In this document: positions 44,454-53,032 of the stretch, piece by piece | How the letters are laid out: every line of letters starts with the position of its first letter | Numbering within the stretch: position 1 is the stretch's first letter | From: Rhizobium sp. AAP43 | GTDB lineage: Bacteria > Pseudomonadota > Alphaproteobacteria > Rhizobiales > Rhizobiaceae | Assembly (NCBI RefSeq): GCF_001296045.1 | Contig: NZ_LJHS01000049.1 | Span: 1 to 64,000 of the forward strand | Direction of reading: 5' to 3' | DNA length: 64,000 bases | The notes under the pieces: generated by a model | What the model was told of the DNA's origin: nothing | The model's database searches: none | Seen by the model: the letters and a program-made list of their open reading frames with translations, nothing else | Translations under genes and position numbers: made by a program

Positions 44454-47400
44454 TCAGTCCGCCAGCACCCGGGGTGAGGGGAAGGTGATTTCCACCAGCG
44501 TGCCCTCATTCGGCGTCGAAGAGATCGCAAACTGCGCCCGGTTCGCATCCACCATCGCCTTGGTCAGCGGCAGTCCGAGGCCGGTGCCATCACCCCGATT
44601 GCGCGGCGTGCCGGTCGAGACCTGGCGGAAGGGCTTCATCGCCTGTTCCAGCTCCCCGCGCGACATGCCGATGCCCGTGTCCCTGATCCGCAGCACCACG
44701 TTCCCATTCGGCTCATAGGCGGTGGATACGATGATCTGCCCGCCAGACGGGGTAAAACGGATGGCATTCGCCAGGATGTTGAGCACGATCTGCTTGATCG
44801 AGCGATCATCCGCCACCACGCTGGGCACGGCCTGCGACAGCGCGGTCCGGATGATCACGCGCTGGCTATTGGCCTGCGGCTGGACGATCGAGACGGCAGC
44901 CTGCACGGTCTCATTCAGCCCGACGGAGGAAAAATCGAGCTCCATCTCGCCCGCCTCGATCTTCGAGATGTCGAGAAGGTCGTTGACGATGTCGAGCACG
45001 TGCCGGCCGGATCGCACGATGTCATGCGCATATTCGCCGTAACGCGGATGCCCGACGGGACCGAAATGTTCATTGGCCATCATGTCGGCAAAGCCGATGA
45101 TCGCATTCAGCGGCGTGCGAATTTCGTGGCTGACGCGTGCAAGGAAATCGGTCTTGTGCGCATTGGCCGTTTCCGCTGCGCGCTTGGCGTTGCGCAATTC
45201 GTCCTCGGTCCGCTTCCACTGGGTGATATCGCGGATCACGGCACAGTAGCCGTTCGACGAGTTCAGCGTGCCGATCGTCATGAAAAGCGGAAGGAAGCCG
45301 CCAGAGGCCTCGCGGCCGATCACTTCGCGGCCGTCATTCAGCACGCTTGCCACGCCATGGCCGGACAACCCGTTCAGATAGTCGAGGATCGACTTCTGGC
45401 TTTCATGGGCAAACAGCATCACAAAGGGTTTGCCTCGGGTTTCCATGTCATCGAAATTGAAAAGCGCACTGGCCGCCCGGTTCATCGAGCGGATGTCGCC
45501 GTCGGAATCGAGGATCACCACGCCGTCGGTCGCCGTTTCAAGAATGGCCCGTAGTTCTTCCACTTCCACCTTCAGCCGCGCGACTTCGCCCGGCTGCGCG
45601 GATGCCGGTATCGTTGCCTGTGCGGCAGGCTGTATCGGGGCGGCTGCGCGTGGCGTGTCCGGGTTTGCTGCCGACTGGGCAATCAGCGCCAGCATCAGGG
45701 CGCTTGCCTCATCGAAGCGCACGGACTGAAGGCGTGCGCTGACCGGCACGACGGTGCCATCGGCCCGGATCGCCGTCATGGCGCCAGCCCCGTCACCCGG
45801 CTCGTCGAGATCCTGCCGAGCGATCAGGGCATCGAGACCACCTGCGGCCTCAAGATCGGCCAGCGATGTGTAGCCCGTCAGCGAGAAGAATTCCGGATTG
45901 GCGTGGATCAGCCGGTCGCCAACATGCACCAGCAGAGGCACGGGCATCAGGTCAACGACATCGGCAGTCAGGCTGCGCTCGCGTCTTGCAGGCAGCAGGC
46001 CGACGTCGTGCTCCATCGGTGGCGCGTCAGCTGCCGTAGCGGCGTCTTCCGCAACGTCGGGGGCGTCGATAGACGTTGCCTCGGCCGACATGGCCTGGAC
46101 CGTGTCGCGTGTGTCTTCGCCAACCTCAGTCTCTGTCTCTGCTTCAGCCTCGTTTGCGAGATCCGGTTCCGACACAGGCAGAGGCGAACGCTCGGTCACG
46201 GGCGCGATGCCGGCATCCTTGTGACCGCGCAGGGCAGGGGGCTCGGCCGGGCTCGGCGAGAGCGATTCCTCGACATGGGCACGAAGGCCGATCGGATCGA
46301 GCTTGCGGGCGATCTCACGGAAAGCCGCCTGTTCACCGGGTGAAAGCGCGTTTTTGCCCCGTCGGCGTTCTTCCAGCTTCACGACCTTGTCGAAAGTTGG
46401 CTCAGCCCGCGTTTCCATGATGCGCAGGACTGGCGGCTCGAAGCGCATGTCCTCGTCCGATGTTGAGCTGTCCTCTTCGTCCGCCGCAGTCGAGGTGTGA
46501 TCCTCAGCCGTATCGAGATCGGCAACGCCGGACGAGCGATCCTCACCCGTCGGCTTCGCTGCGCTCAGCCCCTCATCGGCCTGCTCTTCGTCTTCATCGT
46601 CGTCTGCCTCGACACTCCAGAGCCGGTCCAGCGCCTCTGCAGCTTCCTCTTCTTCTTCGGCGCTCACCTCTTCCGGTGCATGGCGCTCATCCTTTGACAG
46701 GTCTGCCAGGAAGTCATCGAGCGCGGCTTCGTCGTCCGCAGCGTCGGACGCCGTCTGCACGAAGGTGAGACCAGTCGCCGTCGGGTCTTCCACGGCATCG
46801 GCCACACGCACAATCCCAAAGCCCCGGAAACCGTCGAAGTCGCGATTGCGGGTGTAGGTCGGCAGGGCGGCCAGATCGACCGGTACCATCAGGCTGGTGC
46901 CCTGCACCGGCCAGTAGATTGTTTTGCCCGACCAGGTGTCGCGCTTTTTCAGAAGTTCGCCGATCTTGCCATCGGGATCGAGGCTGAAAAGAGCAGCGAG
47001 ATCGGAGAAGGCCACGCCATTGATGTCGGAGGCATGCGGGCCAACCGCCTGGGCAAATTCCGGGGATACGTCGCTGAAGCGCCCGCTTTCGTCGATCTTC
47101 CAGACGAAGCGAATGGCGCGCCGGTCGCGTTCGAAGACGAAGTCGTCCCCGACAACTCCAGCGGTATTGACGGAACGAGCCGTCGCAGCGACAGGGCGCT
47201 CCACCGGTGCGGCCTCTGCGATGGCGACAGGTGTCTCGGCCTCGGCATCCGGTTCCGCCATATCTGGCGTCTCGGCAGAAGCGCTTTGCGTGTCTGCGCC
47301 CTCGTCGTCTTCGGCAGCGCTTTCCTCGACAGTCCAGAACGCGCCGGCGTCAAGCTCTTCGGGCGACGGCAGGTCAAGGTCCGCCGTCTCGGTTGCCTGG

Positions 47401-48302
47401 GCAAACGCCTCTTCGTCGTCATCCTGCGGCTCGATTTCGTCAATCTCCTCGATCGCACCAAGGGCGTCCATGACACTGTCATCGGGCGGGGAGACTGGCT
47501 GTTGGTCCGACCCGGTAGCCAGCGAGGCGATCTCGTCGCCCGGCAGATCGTTGTTGGCCAACTCAGCAACCTCAAGAGGCGTTGTTGCCGGCGACAGGTT
47601 TGCACCAAGCGGGGTGGCCACCGGTGCGGTCGCCGCGCCGTCACCATGGGTGTCGACGGTGAAGAGCAGATGGATCGCCGGATCATCCGAGAGCTTGCCG
47701 ATTGCCGCCGGCAGATGACCGCGGCCTGTCGGGATGGGGCGCTTGACCAGGCGCTGCTGGTCTGCGGCAACAAGGCCGATCAGCATGCGCATGGTCTCGT
47801 CGGTGATCTGCAGTGTGGCGAAATCGGGCGAGGCCGCGATGATGGCGCCGTCGCCGTCGATAACGGCCATATGGGTGTCGGGATCGTCGAAGCCGGCCAT
47901 GAGCTCGCGCGCCCGGGTCGAGGCGGAGCCGAGCGGCCCGGCCGCCGGCAGGGCGAGAAGGATGAGCGGTTCGCCGCGAAGATCGACGCGCTCGACTGTC
48001 GCCTGCACCGGCACAGTGCGGAAGCCGGCATTGACGCGCAGCATCAGGCCGCGGCTGTCGCCGGTCTTCGACAGTGGTCTCGCTGCCGCCTCGATCTGGC
48101 GGAAGCTGAGGTCGCTGCGGTTCGGGCCTTCCTCGAGGAAGTCGTAAATCGAGCTCTGGCCGAAGAAGCGAGCGCCTGCGCCATTGCACCAGACCACGCG
48201 TGACAGCGAACTCGCAAACAGCACAAGCGCTTCGCCCCGCGCCAGGCGCGGGCGAATGAGGTCATGCACAGCCACATCGATGAATGGGTATTGAGCGGGC
48301 AT
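44454..48302 (-). CDS. cbrA: Multi-PAS cell-cycle/envelope histidine kinase CbrA (PdhS/DivJ/PleC family)
   Basis: Encodes 1282 aa, no membrane helix. The N-terminal region MPAQYPFIDVAVHDLIRPRL and a PAS-like fold (to about residue 150) are followed by long acidic, low-complexity linkers (about 290-390 and 540-660), a second PAS-like domain (FVWKIDESGRFSDVSPEFAQAVG), and two PAS domains before the kinase (DLMPVPLLVHVGDRLIHANPEFFSLTGY; ILETATDGVVILDSDGDI). H-box VSHEIRTPLNAIIGF has H1059; N-box LNILANAIRF near 1176; G1 RDTGIGM near 1208; G2 GTGLGL near 1239. In Sinorhizobium CbrA acts through DivK on CtrA and affects the envelope. The ATG at 48302 was preferred to the open extension upstream. 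It is divergent from the phasin gene, as I recall for S. meliloti cbrA. Confidence 0.88.
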   Translation of the reverse strand: MPAQYPFIDVAVHDLIRPRLARGEALVLFASSLSRVVWCNGAGARFFGQSSIYDFLEEGPNRSDLSFRQIEAAARPLSKTGDSRGLMLRVNAGFRTVPVQATVERVDLRGEPLILLALPAAGPLGSASTRARELMAGFDDPDTHMAVIDGDGAIIAASPDFATLQITDETMRMLIGLVAADQQRLVKRPIPTGRGHLPAAIGKLSDDPAIHLLFTVDTHGDGAATAPVATPLGANLSPATTPLEVAELANNDLPGDEIASLATGSDQQPVSPPDDSVMDALGAIEEIDEIEPQDDDEEAFAQATETADLDLPSPEELDAGAFWTVEESAAEDDEGADTQSASAETPDMAEPDAEAETPVAIAEAAPVERPVAATARSVNTAGVVGDDFVFERDRRAIRFVWKIDESGRFSDVSPEFAQAVGPHASDINGVAFSDLAALFSLDPDGKIGELLKKRDTWSGKTIYWPVQGTSLMVPVDLAALPTYTRNRDFDGFRGFGIVRVADAVEDPTATGLTFVQTASDAADDEAALDDFLADLSKDERHAPEEVSAEEEEEAAEALDRLWSVEADDDEDEEQADEGLSAAKPTGEDRSSGVADLDTAEDHTSTAADEEDSSTSDEDMRFEPPVLRIMETRAEPTFDKVVKLEERRRGKNALSPGEQAAFREIARKLDPIGLRAHVEESLSPSPAEPPALRGHKDAGIAPVTERSPLPVSEPDLANEAEAETETEVGEDTRDTVQAMSAEATSIDAPDVAEDAATAADAPPMEHDVGLLPARRERSLTADVVDLMPVPLLVHVGDRLIHANPEFFSLTGYTSLADLEAAGGLDALIARQDLDEPGDGAGAMTAIRADGTVVPVSARLQSVRFDEASALMLALIAQSAANPDTPRAAAPIQPAAQATIPASAQPGEVARLKVEVEELRAILETATDGVVILDSDGDIRSMNRAASALFNFDDMETRGKPFVMLFAHESQKSILDYLNGLSGHGVASVLNDGREVIGREASGGFLPLFMTIGTLNSSNGYCAVIRDITQWKRTEDELRNAKRAAETANAHKTDFLARVSHEIRTPLNAIIGFADMMANEHFGPVGHPRYGEYAHDIVRSGRHVLDIVNDLLDISKIEAGEMELDFSSVGLNETVQAAVSIVQPQANSQRVIIRTALSQAVPSVVADDRSIKQIVLNILANAIRFTPSGGQIIVSTAYEPNGNVVLRIRDTGIGMSRGELEQAMKPFRQVSTGTPRNRGDGTGLGLPLTKAMVDANRAQFAISSTPNEGTLVEITFPSPRVLAD

Positions 48303-48442
48303 TGCCAAACCTGTCGCTTCCGAGCAGTCGAACCAAATTAACAGATTTTTAATAGCTAGACAGGCCCCGGGGGTCCACAAAGCCCCTAGCCTTTCAATGG
48401 ATAAGGTTAATTCGGCCGGGTTACCCACATCGAATTTTAGCT

Positions 48443-48477
48443 ATTGTGCACCGCACAATCATATTGCAATGCACAAT
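48443..48477. promoter_or_regulatory. Two tandem TGC-N3-GCA palindromes, probable PhaR operators
   Basis: ATTGTGC-ACC-GCACAAT (48443-48459) and ATATTGC-AAT-GCACAAT (48461-48477) have the same layout, with centres 18 bp apart. TGC-N3-GCA elements in phasin promoters are bound by the repressor PhaR in related alphaproteobacteria. The second overlaps the predicted -35 element. Confidence 0.72.
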
Positions 48478-48491
48478 AAGCGGTGCTATAT
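48464..48491 (+). promoter_or_regulatory. Predicted phasin promoter
   Basis: TTGCAA (48464-48469) and CTATAT (48486-48491), separated by 16 bp, fit the alphaproteobacterial sigma-70 consensus, especially the -10. The -35 element lies inside the second palindrome, so a bound repressor would block polymerase. Confidence 0.6.
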
Positions 48492-48551
48492 AAGGAGCAT
48501 CACAGAAACAAAGGGTCCGAAACAGGGCCGTCAGCAATGAGGAAATGCGCC

Positions 48552-48992
48552 ATGAACACCAAGGATGTATTCTCGTTCTCGAGCTTCGACCCGTCCAAGA
48601 TGCAGGAAAGCTTCCGTGACTTCGCCGAAAAGGGCGCTGTCCAGTCGAAGGAAGCCTATGCCAAGATGAAGGCCGCGACCGAGGAAGCCACCAAGACCGT
48701 GGAAGCCACCGTCGAGACGGTTCAGGCCGGCACAGTTGAGCTTGGCCTGAAGGCCATCGACGCGCTGCGTACCAATGCCGACCTGTCGCTGTCGCACATG
48801 GAAGCCCTGCTCGGCGTCAAGTCTGTTGCCGAACTCGTCGAGCTGCAGACCGCCTTTATCCGCAAGCAGGCCGAAGTGACGATCGAACAGGCCAAGTCGA
48901 TCCAGGAAACTGCCAAGAAGGTTGCCGAAACGGTCGTCAAGCCTGGCAAGGAAGCTGCCGAAAAGGCGATGTCCGCTTTCAAGGTCGCCTGA
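48552..48992 (+). CDS. phaP: Phasin (polyhydroxyalkanoate granule protein)
   Basis: Encodes 146 aa, almost entirely helical, with the phasin_2 pattern: FSSFDPSKMQESFRDFAEKGAVQSKEAYAKMKAATEE, ETVQAGTVELGLKAIDALRTNADLSLSHMEALLGVKSVAELVELQTAFIRKQ, and a Lys/Ala-rich tail. Coats polyhydroxybutyrate granules and limits their coalescence. AGGAAA precedes the ATG at 48552; an upstream ATG at 48537 is less well placed. Two PhaR-like operators and a promoter lie immediately upstream, and a terminator directly downstream, so it is a single-gene unit. The acetoacetate and glyoxylate genes in the window belong to the same carbon-storage physiology. Confidence 0.93.
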   Translation: MNTKDVFSFSSFDPSKMQESFRDFAEKGAVQSKEAYAKMKAATEEATKTVEATVETVQAGTVELGLKAIDALRTNADLSLSHMEALLGVKSVAELVELQTAFIRKQAEVTIEQAKSIQETAKKVAETVVKPGKEAAEKAMSAFKVA

Positions 48993-49023
48993 ACGGCACG
49001 CCGTTGAAATCCTCCCAAGTCTG

Positions 49024-49050
49024 AAGGGTCGGGTCCTGTACCCGACCCTT
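49024..49050 (+). terminator. Intrinsic terminator of the phasin gene
   Basis: AAGGGTCGGGT (49024-49034) pairs with ACCCGACCCTT (49040-49050), followed by TTC. Starts about 30 bp after the stop codon. Confidence 0.88.
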
Positions 49051-49132
49051 TTCATGTCACGATGAGAAAAGGGCTTGAAAATTTCAGCCAGTGCTCGTAT
49101 GTGACCCCAACGCGTCCGAGACGCGTGTTTGT

Positions 49133-49209
49133 GCGGTTGTAGCTCAGTTGGTTAGAGCGCAGGTTTGTGGCACCTGAGGTCGGTGGTTCGACCCCACTCA
49201 ACCGTACCA
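49133..49209 (+). tRNA. tRNA-His (anticodon GTG), lacking G-1 and with A73
   Basis: A complete cloverleaf: acceptor GCGGTTG pairs with CAACCGT (first pair G-U), D-arm GCTC/GAGC, anticodon stem CAGGT/ACCTG around loop TTGTGGC with GTG anticodon, T-arm GGTTCGA region, and an encoded CCA at 49207-49209. The base before position 1 is T and the discriminator is A, so the usual histidine identity pair G-1:C73 is missing, as reported for many alphaproteobacteria. A TTGAAA (49075-49080) and TATGTG (49098-49103) pair 17 bp apart could be its promoter. Confidence 0.97.
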
Positions 49210-49262
49210 TTCCTCTCTCCTCGTCAGTCTGAATGTCACAGGGACTGACGAGGAGAGAGGAA
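49210..49262. repeat. Perfect 20-bp inverted repeat directly after the tRNA
   Basis: Positions 49210-49229 (begins TTCCTCTCTCC) are the exact reverse complement of 49243-49262, with a 13-base loop. It starts at the base after the encoded CCA. No T-run follows. It may end tRNA transcription or mark a recombination boundary. Confidence 0.85.
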
Positions 49263-49274
49263 GTCTCTTTCCCA

Positions 49275-49712
49275 TCACTTGAAGATATAGTGCTTCTGCA
49301 GGCCGAAGTTGGCGAAGGTCATCATCAGGACCGTCAATGCGTAGGCGATGAAGAACTGGCCGGTCAGCGCATTGGCGAGGAAGAACAGAACCTGTCCGAT
49401 CAGGAAGGTGAAGGTCTTGGTGATGTGAAAGCGCATCCAGGTGCCCGCGAGCGATGACAGGCTGCCGGTCTTGCGCCAGGTGAAGAAGTGGTTGAGCAGA
49501 TAGTTGAGCTCGATTGCGACGACCGAGGAGATCGCAAAGATCGTCTGGTCGGAAAGCGATGTCGCAAGTCTCAGCCAGGCAGAGAGCGCAAACGGTACGA
49601 CGAGCGAGGTCGTGCCTACGATGGCAAACCGCACCCATTGCCTGTCCAGCACGCTTTTCAGCGCCGAAAGGGCACGACGGCCTGCGCCGGCATCCAGATT
49701 TCCATGTTCCAT
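49275..49712 (-). CDS. GtrA-family membrane protein
   Basis: Encodes 145 aa with four membrane helices, the GtrA family size and topology. Hallmarks are RFAIVGTTSLVVPFALSAWL, SSVVAIELNYLLNHFFTW and the C-terminal NFGLQKHYIFK. GtrA-like proteins are thought to flip polyprenyl-phosphate-linked sugars across the inner membrane. The ATG at 49712 has AAGGA six bases upstream and lies 55 bp inside the end of the preceding glycosyltransferase gene, so the two are cotranscribed. This pairing with a polytopic glycosyltransferase and a GT2 enzyme is the usual layout of a lipid-linked sugar-transfer system. Confidence 0.88.
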   Translation of the reverse strand: MEHGNLDAGAGRRALSALKSVLDRQWVRFAIVGTTSLVVPFALSAWLRLATSLSDQTIFAISSVVAIELNYLLNHFFTWRKTGSLSSLAGTWMRFHITKTFTFLIGQVLFFLANALTGQFFIAYALTVLMMTFANFGLQKHYIFK

Positions 49713-51196
49713 TTCCAGTCCTTGTCCTCGTAGATCTTCCGGTACTTCTGCGCCAGGCGTTCACGCCAGGCTGCGCTGACCGGGGGTTGGTAGGATCGGC
49801 TGCTGAGCATGACGACGGCGCCGATATCCTTGCCGTTCAAAAGCTTCAGGTCGCGATTTTGGGATAGGCGTACATCGCGAAAGCCGGCGATATCGCCCGC
49901 AAGGCACGCGAGAGGCTCTTCAGTGAAGACCATGCGGCCCGCCAGACGGTCGTGATAGATCCTGTAGAAATTCGTCAGAACGCTGTCGTCCCAGTTCAGC
50001 CGAAGCGTCAGGCTGGTGATGTTGCCGATCATGAAGATCGCGATCAGCACGGCCGCGAAGCGCCGCCATCTTCTGACATGCAGGAGGTTGGCGAGGAAAA
50101 CGCCGACCAGGAAGCTCGCCGGAATGAAGATCAGGAAATAATAATGCGGATTGCGCAGCTTGATCGCCAGCAGGCTGATGAAGGCGCCAAGTAGCCAGGT
50201 CGCAAGCACCAGCTGTGCCACGTCGCGACGGCTCGACAGGAATACGTGCTCGGCCTTGCAGCGATAGACGACGAAGCCCGCGCGCAGATAAATGCAGCCT
50301 GCCACCGCCAGCCCGAGCAGGGCGGCCGCAATGCTGGGCCAGAAGACCCCATAGGCGTCGATGAAGATATTGATCGCCTGCATCAGGTCGAAATTGACCG
50401 AAGGCGACTTGGTCTTGCCCACCGCCCGCATCGTGTGGTGCAGCTGCTGGTTTATGTAATCATCCCCGCCGCGATAGAGCTGTAAGAGGCCGTAGAGAAA
50501 AATAACGACCGCCGTTACCAGGCCGGCGACGAGGAACTGTTTGCGGCGCGAAGCAAACAGCAGGAACAAGAGGCCGATCTGGATCATCTCCCAGGCGCCG
50601 ATATGCTTGAAGATCACCACCCAGCCGGCGAGGAAGCCGGCAAGTGCGGCAGCCTTGTAGGTGCCGCTGAGAAGCGTGGCGATCAATGCCAGCTGGGTCA
50701 GTGCCACGATCACGAATTGCACATTCTCGAACCAGCCGATCCGGCCGGAAATCAGGTTCCACAGATCCAGGCAGGCGAACAGCATGCCGAACGTCACGGT
50801 CGCCAGTGACAGCTTGCCGAACCTGTACAGGCCGGCTGCAAAAACAGCCATCGCTAGTCCCATGCAGAAGTTGTTCAGGCTCCGGTTCAGCAGAAGGAAA
50901 TCCGGATTGTCGAAGGCGTGGCTCAGAAGTCCCGAAAGATAAAAATAGAAGGGAGGGTGCCAACCATAGAATTGTCCTTCGCGACTAATATCAGCAACGT
51001 GTTTAAGCTCAAATTCTTTATTAAGATTCTCAGTGATACAAGCATAGACAGACTCATCCCATTCAACTCCAGGAAAGTTTGAAGAAATGAGCAAATGGAA
51101 AGCAAGATAAATACCTAGGGTTGCACAGATATACGTAAATACGCGCAGTTTGTGCTTTGTGAACAAAAAAATGTCAACTTGTAATGTATTGGGCAT
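49658..51196 (-). CDS. Polytopic membrane glycosyltransferase (ArnT/PMT-like, GT-C fold)
   Basis: Encodes 512 aa with about eleven membrane helices. An early periplasmic loop contains GVEWDESVYACITENL, the acidic D/E pair expected at the GT-C active site, and GWHPPFYFYLSGLL follows as in PMT/ArnT-type enzymes. It should transfer a sugar from a polyprenyl-phosphate donor to an envelope acceptor. The first 200 bp of the gene are much more A/T-rich than the rest: I counted about 36% G+C over 51001-51180. The start codon is only nine bases from that of the divergent GT2 gene, with no room for ordinary promoters. It overlaps gtrA at its 3' end. The acceptor is unknown. Confidence 0.85.
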   Translation of the reverse strand: MPNTLQVDIFLFTKHKLRVFTYICATLGIYLAFHLLISSNFPGVEWDESVYACITENLNKEFELKHVADISREGQFYGWHPPFYFYLSGLLSHAFDNPDFLLLNRSLNNFCMGLAMAVFAAGLYRFGKLSLATVTFGMLFACLDLWNLISGRIGWFENVQFVIVALTQLALIATLLSGTYKAAALAGFLAGWVVIFKHIGAWEMIQIGLLFLLFASRRKQFLVAGLVTAVVIFLYGLLQLYRGGDDYINQQLHHTMRAVGKTKSPSVNFDLMQAINIFIDAYGVFWPSIAAALLGLAVAGCIYLRAGFVVYRCKAEHVFLSSRRDVAQLVLATWLLGAFISLLAIKLRNPHYYFLIFIPASFLVGVFLANLLHVRRWRRFAAVLIAIFMIGNITSLTLRLNWDDSVLTNFYRIYHDRLAGRMVFTEEPLACLAGDIAGFRDVRLSQNRDLKLLNGKDIGAVVMLSSRSYQPPVSAAWRERLAQKYRKIYEDKDWKWNMEIWMPAQAVVPFRR

Positions 51197-51204
51197 CTAT
51201 TTGC

Positions 51205-51939
51205 ATGTTAAGCGTTGTCATCGTTACCCGAAATGAATCCCTTGCTATTCGTGATGTGCTCGCGTCCGTGGTCAGCACATTGTCCTCCATCCCCAGCACC
51301 TCGGCCCGTCGGCACGAGATCGTCCTTGTCGACGACTCCGACGATCTGTCGACGATAGACGCGGCGCGCCAGGCATTGATGGGCGAGAAGCGCATCGACC
51401 TGAACCTTGTCCATCGCAGTCCCGGCGAGCGGGACGGTTTGACCGGAGCCATTCTCTTCGGCCTTCGTGTTTCGGCGAATGCCCGTGTCGTCGTCATGGA
51501 CGGAGACGGACAGCATCCGACGGACATGCTGGTCAATCTCGCGCAGCAGCTCTCCAGCAGTTCCGTTGTCTTCGCGAGTCGTTATATTCACATCAATGGA
51601 GATGCAGGCTTGTCCCACGCTATCCGTCGCGTGGCATCCCGCACGATCAATCGTTTCCTGATCGGCACGCTCGGCAAGTATATCTGCTGCACAGACCCGT
51701 TGTCCGGCTTCTTTGCTGTCGACAAATCTGCCGTGACCTTGCCGTCAACATCGCACGGTGGCTGGAAGGCAGGCTTCCTGATCCTCACTCACAATCTGGC
51801 GGATCGGCGTGCCGAGCTGAAATACAGTGAGGTCGGCTTTTCGATCGCCCCGCGCCTTGCGGGTGAATCGAAACTGTCGCTGCGCACGTCCTTCCGCATC
51901 CTGTGGGAGTTGCGTTGCGCTGCAAGGATGCTGGCGTGA
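51205..51939 (+). CDS. Family 2 glycosyltransferase, polyprenyl-phosphate sugar synthase-like
   Basis: Encodes 244 aa. GT-A fold: SVVIVTRNES at residues 2-11, a DDSDD acidic motif near 50, VVMDGDGQHPTDML near 100 (the DxD/DGDxQH signature of dolichol-phosphate-mannose synthase-like enzymes), and DPLSGFFAVDKSAV. It lacks C-terminal membrane helices. Likely makes the polyprenyl-phosphate sugar used by the divergent GT-C enzyme. I chose the ATG at 51205 (MLSVVIV); an ATG at 51184 is in frame but would overlap the opposing gene. The stop overlaps the next start. Confidence 0.85.
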   Translation: MLSVVIVTRNESLAIRDVLASVVSTLSSIPSTSARRHEIVLVDDSDDLSTIDAARQALMGEKRIDLNLVHRSPGERDGLTGAILFGLRVSANARVVVMDGDGQHPTDMLVNLAQQLSSSSVVFASRYIHINGDAGLSHAIRRVASRTINRFLIGTLGKYICCTDPLSGFFAVDKSAVTLPSTSHGGWKAGFLILTHNLADRRAELKYSEVGFSIAPRLAGESKLSLRTSFRILWELRCAARMLA

Positions 51940-53000
51940 GGCGACGCATAGCGATCATCGTTCCGACCTTCTCAATCGATCAGGCCCTGGAACGCAATCT
52001 CGAGCGCTGGCTGGCGCTCGAGGCCATCGCGGATATCTCGATCGTCTTGGTGGGCGGGCAGGAGGGTGAGGCGGTCTCGCCGACCTTGCAGCGCTCCTGC
52101 GATTGCGTCCCCTTCCACCGGCCGGCAAGCTGGATCGGCAGGGACGCCAATGCGCGGCGAAGCCTTGGCCTGAAATGCGCACTGGCACACCATGCTCCTG
52201 ATTTCGTCTTGATGACGGATCGCAAGGTGTCGCCGACCCAATCTGCGATCGATTGCATTACGCGCTGGGTCCGTCTGGCCGATCCCGATTATTTCGGAGC
52301 GCTCGCCGGACACTACCGCGATACGGCGCAGCGTCGTGACCCCTGGTCGAATTTTCTCGCCCGCTATGCCGATCATGCGCTGGTGCGCAAGAATCCCGAT
52401 TTTGGCACGCAGGGGTATCTCCTGTCGCTCGAAAACGAGAACGAGGGCGACAGCTGGCCTGTAACCGGGGCACTGATGTTCACCCGGGCCACGGCAGAGC
52501 TTTTGGAGAGGGCAGGCGGTTTCCCGGAAAGTTTCCGCGTGTCCTACGAAGACTATTCCACCGTTCGTCTCCTGATCGAGCGCGGCGTTGAGATTGATTG
52601 CCATCCCGACTTTCTTGTCGAGCATACCAATCGCAATACGCTTCAGGACTTTGCCCGGGAGTATCTGCGCACTGGCTGGGCTGCCGCCCAGTTCCGGCGT
52701 GTCTATCCGCGCTCGGATTTTGGCCGCAGGCGCCTGGTCCAGGCTCAAGCATCCATGCTCGCCCTGATTGCGGGGTTGCTGCTGATGCTTGCCTCCCCAC
52801 TCATCGCCGTGGCTGTTGCTCTCATTGCGCTGCTCGGCTTCGGTGCCTTGAATGCCTGGCGATCACGACTGCCAGAGGCGCTGTTTTTCGGTCCGGTCTT
52901 TGCCGTGTGCCTCACCGCCTTCGCCTGCGGCTATGGCCTTCACCTCCTTCGTCGAGGCAGGTTGGGTCCTTTGGAAGGCAAACTGTTGTTCCAGGCCTGA
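51936..53000 (+). CDS. Family 2 glycosyltransferase with C-terminal membrane segments
   Basis: Encodes 354 aa starting at a GTG that overlaps the previous stop (GTGA), with AAGGA eight bases upstream. The N-terminal part RRIAIIVPTFSIDQALERNLERWL is GT2-like; the donor-site region SWIGRDANARRSLGLKCAL and FVLMTDRKVSPTQSAI follow, then PVTGALMFTRATAELLERAGGFPESFRVSYEDYSTVRLLIERG, resembling the acceptor ED-Y motif. Two hydrophobic helices near residues 270-330 suggest membrane association. Cotranscribed with the preceding GT2 gene. Donor and acceptor are unknown. Confidence 0.83.
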   Translation: MRRRIAIIVPTFSIDQALERNLERWLALEAIADISIVLVGGQEGEAVSPTLQRSCDCVPFHRPASWIGRDANARRSLGLKCALAHHAPDFVLMTDRKVSPTQSAIDCITRWVRLADPDYFGALAGHYRDTAQRRDPWSNFLARYADHALVRKNPDFGTQGYLLSLENENEGDSWPVTGALMFTRATAELLERAGGFPESFRVSYEDYSTVRLLIERGVEIDCHPDFLVEHTNRNTLQDFAREYLRTGWAAAQFRRVYPRSDFGRRRLVQAQASMLALIAGLLLMLASPLIAVAVALIALLGFGALNAWRSRLPEALFFGPVFAVCLTAFACGYGLHLLRRGRLGPLEGKLLFQA

Positions 53001-53032
53001 TCGGGCGACGTCCCGTCAGCCCAGGGCGCCTC

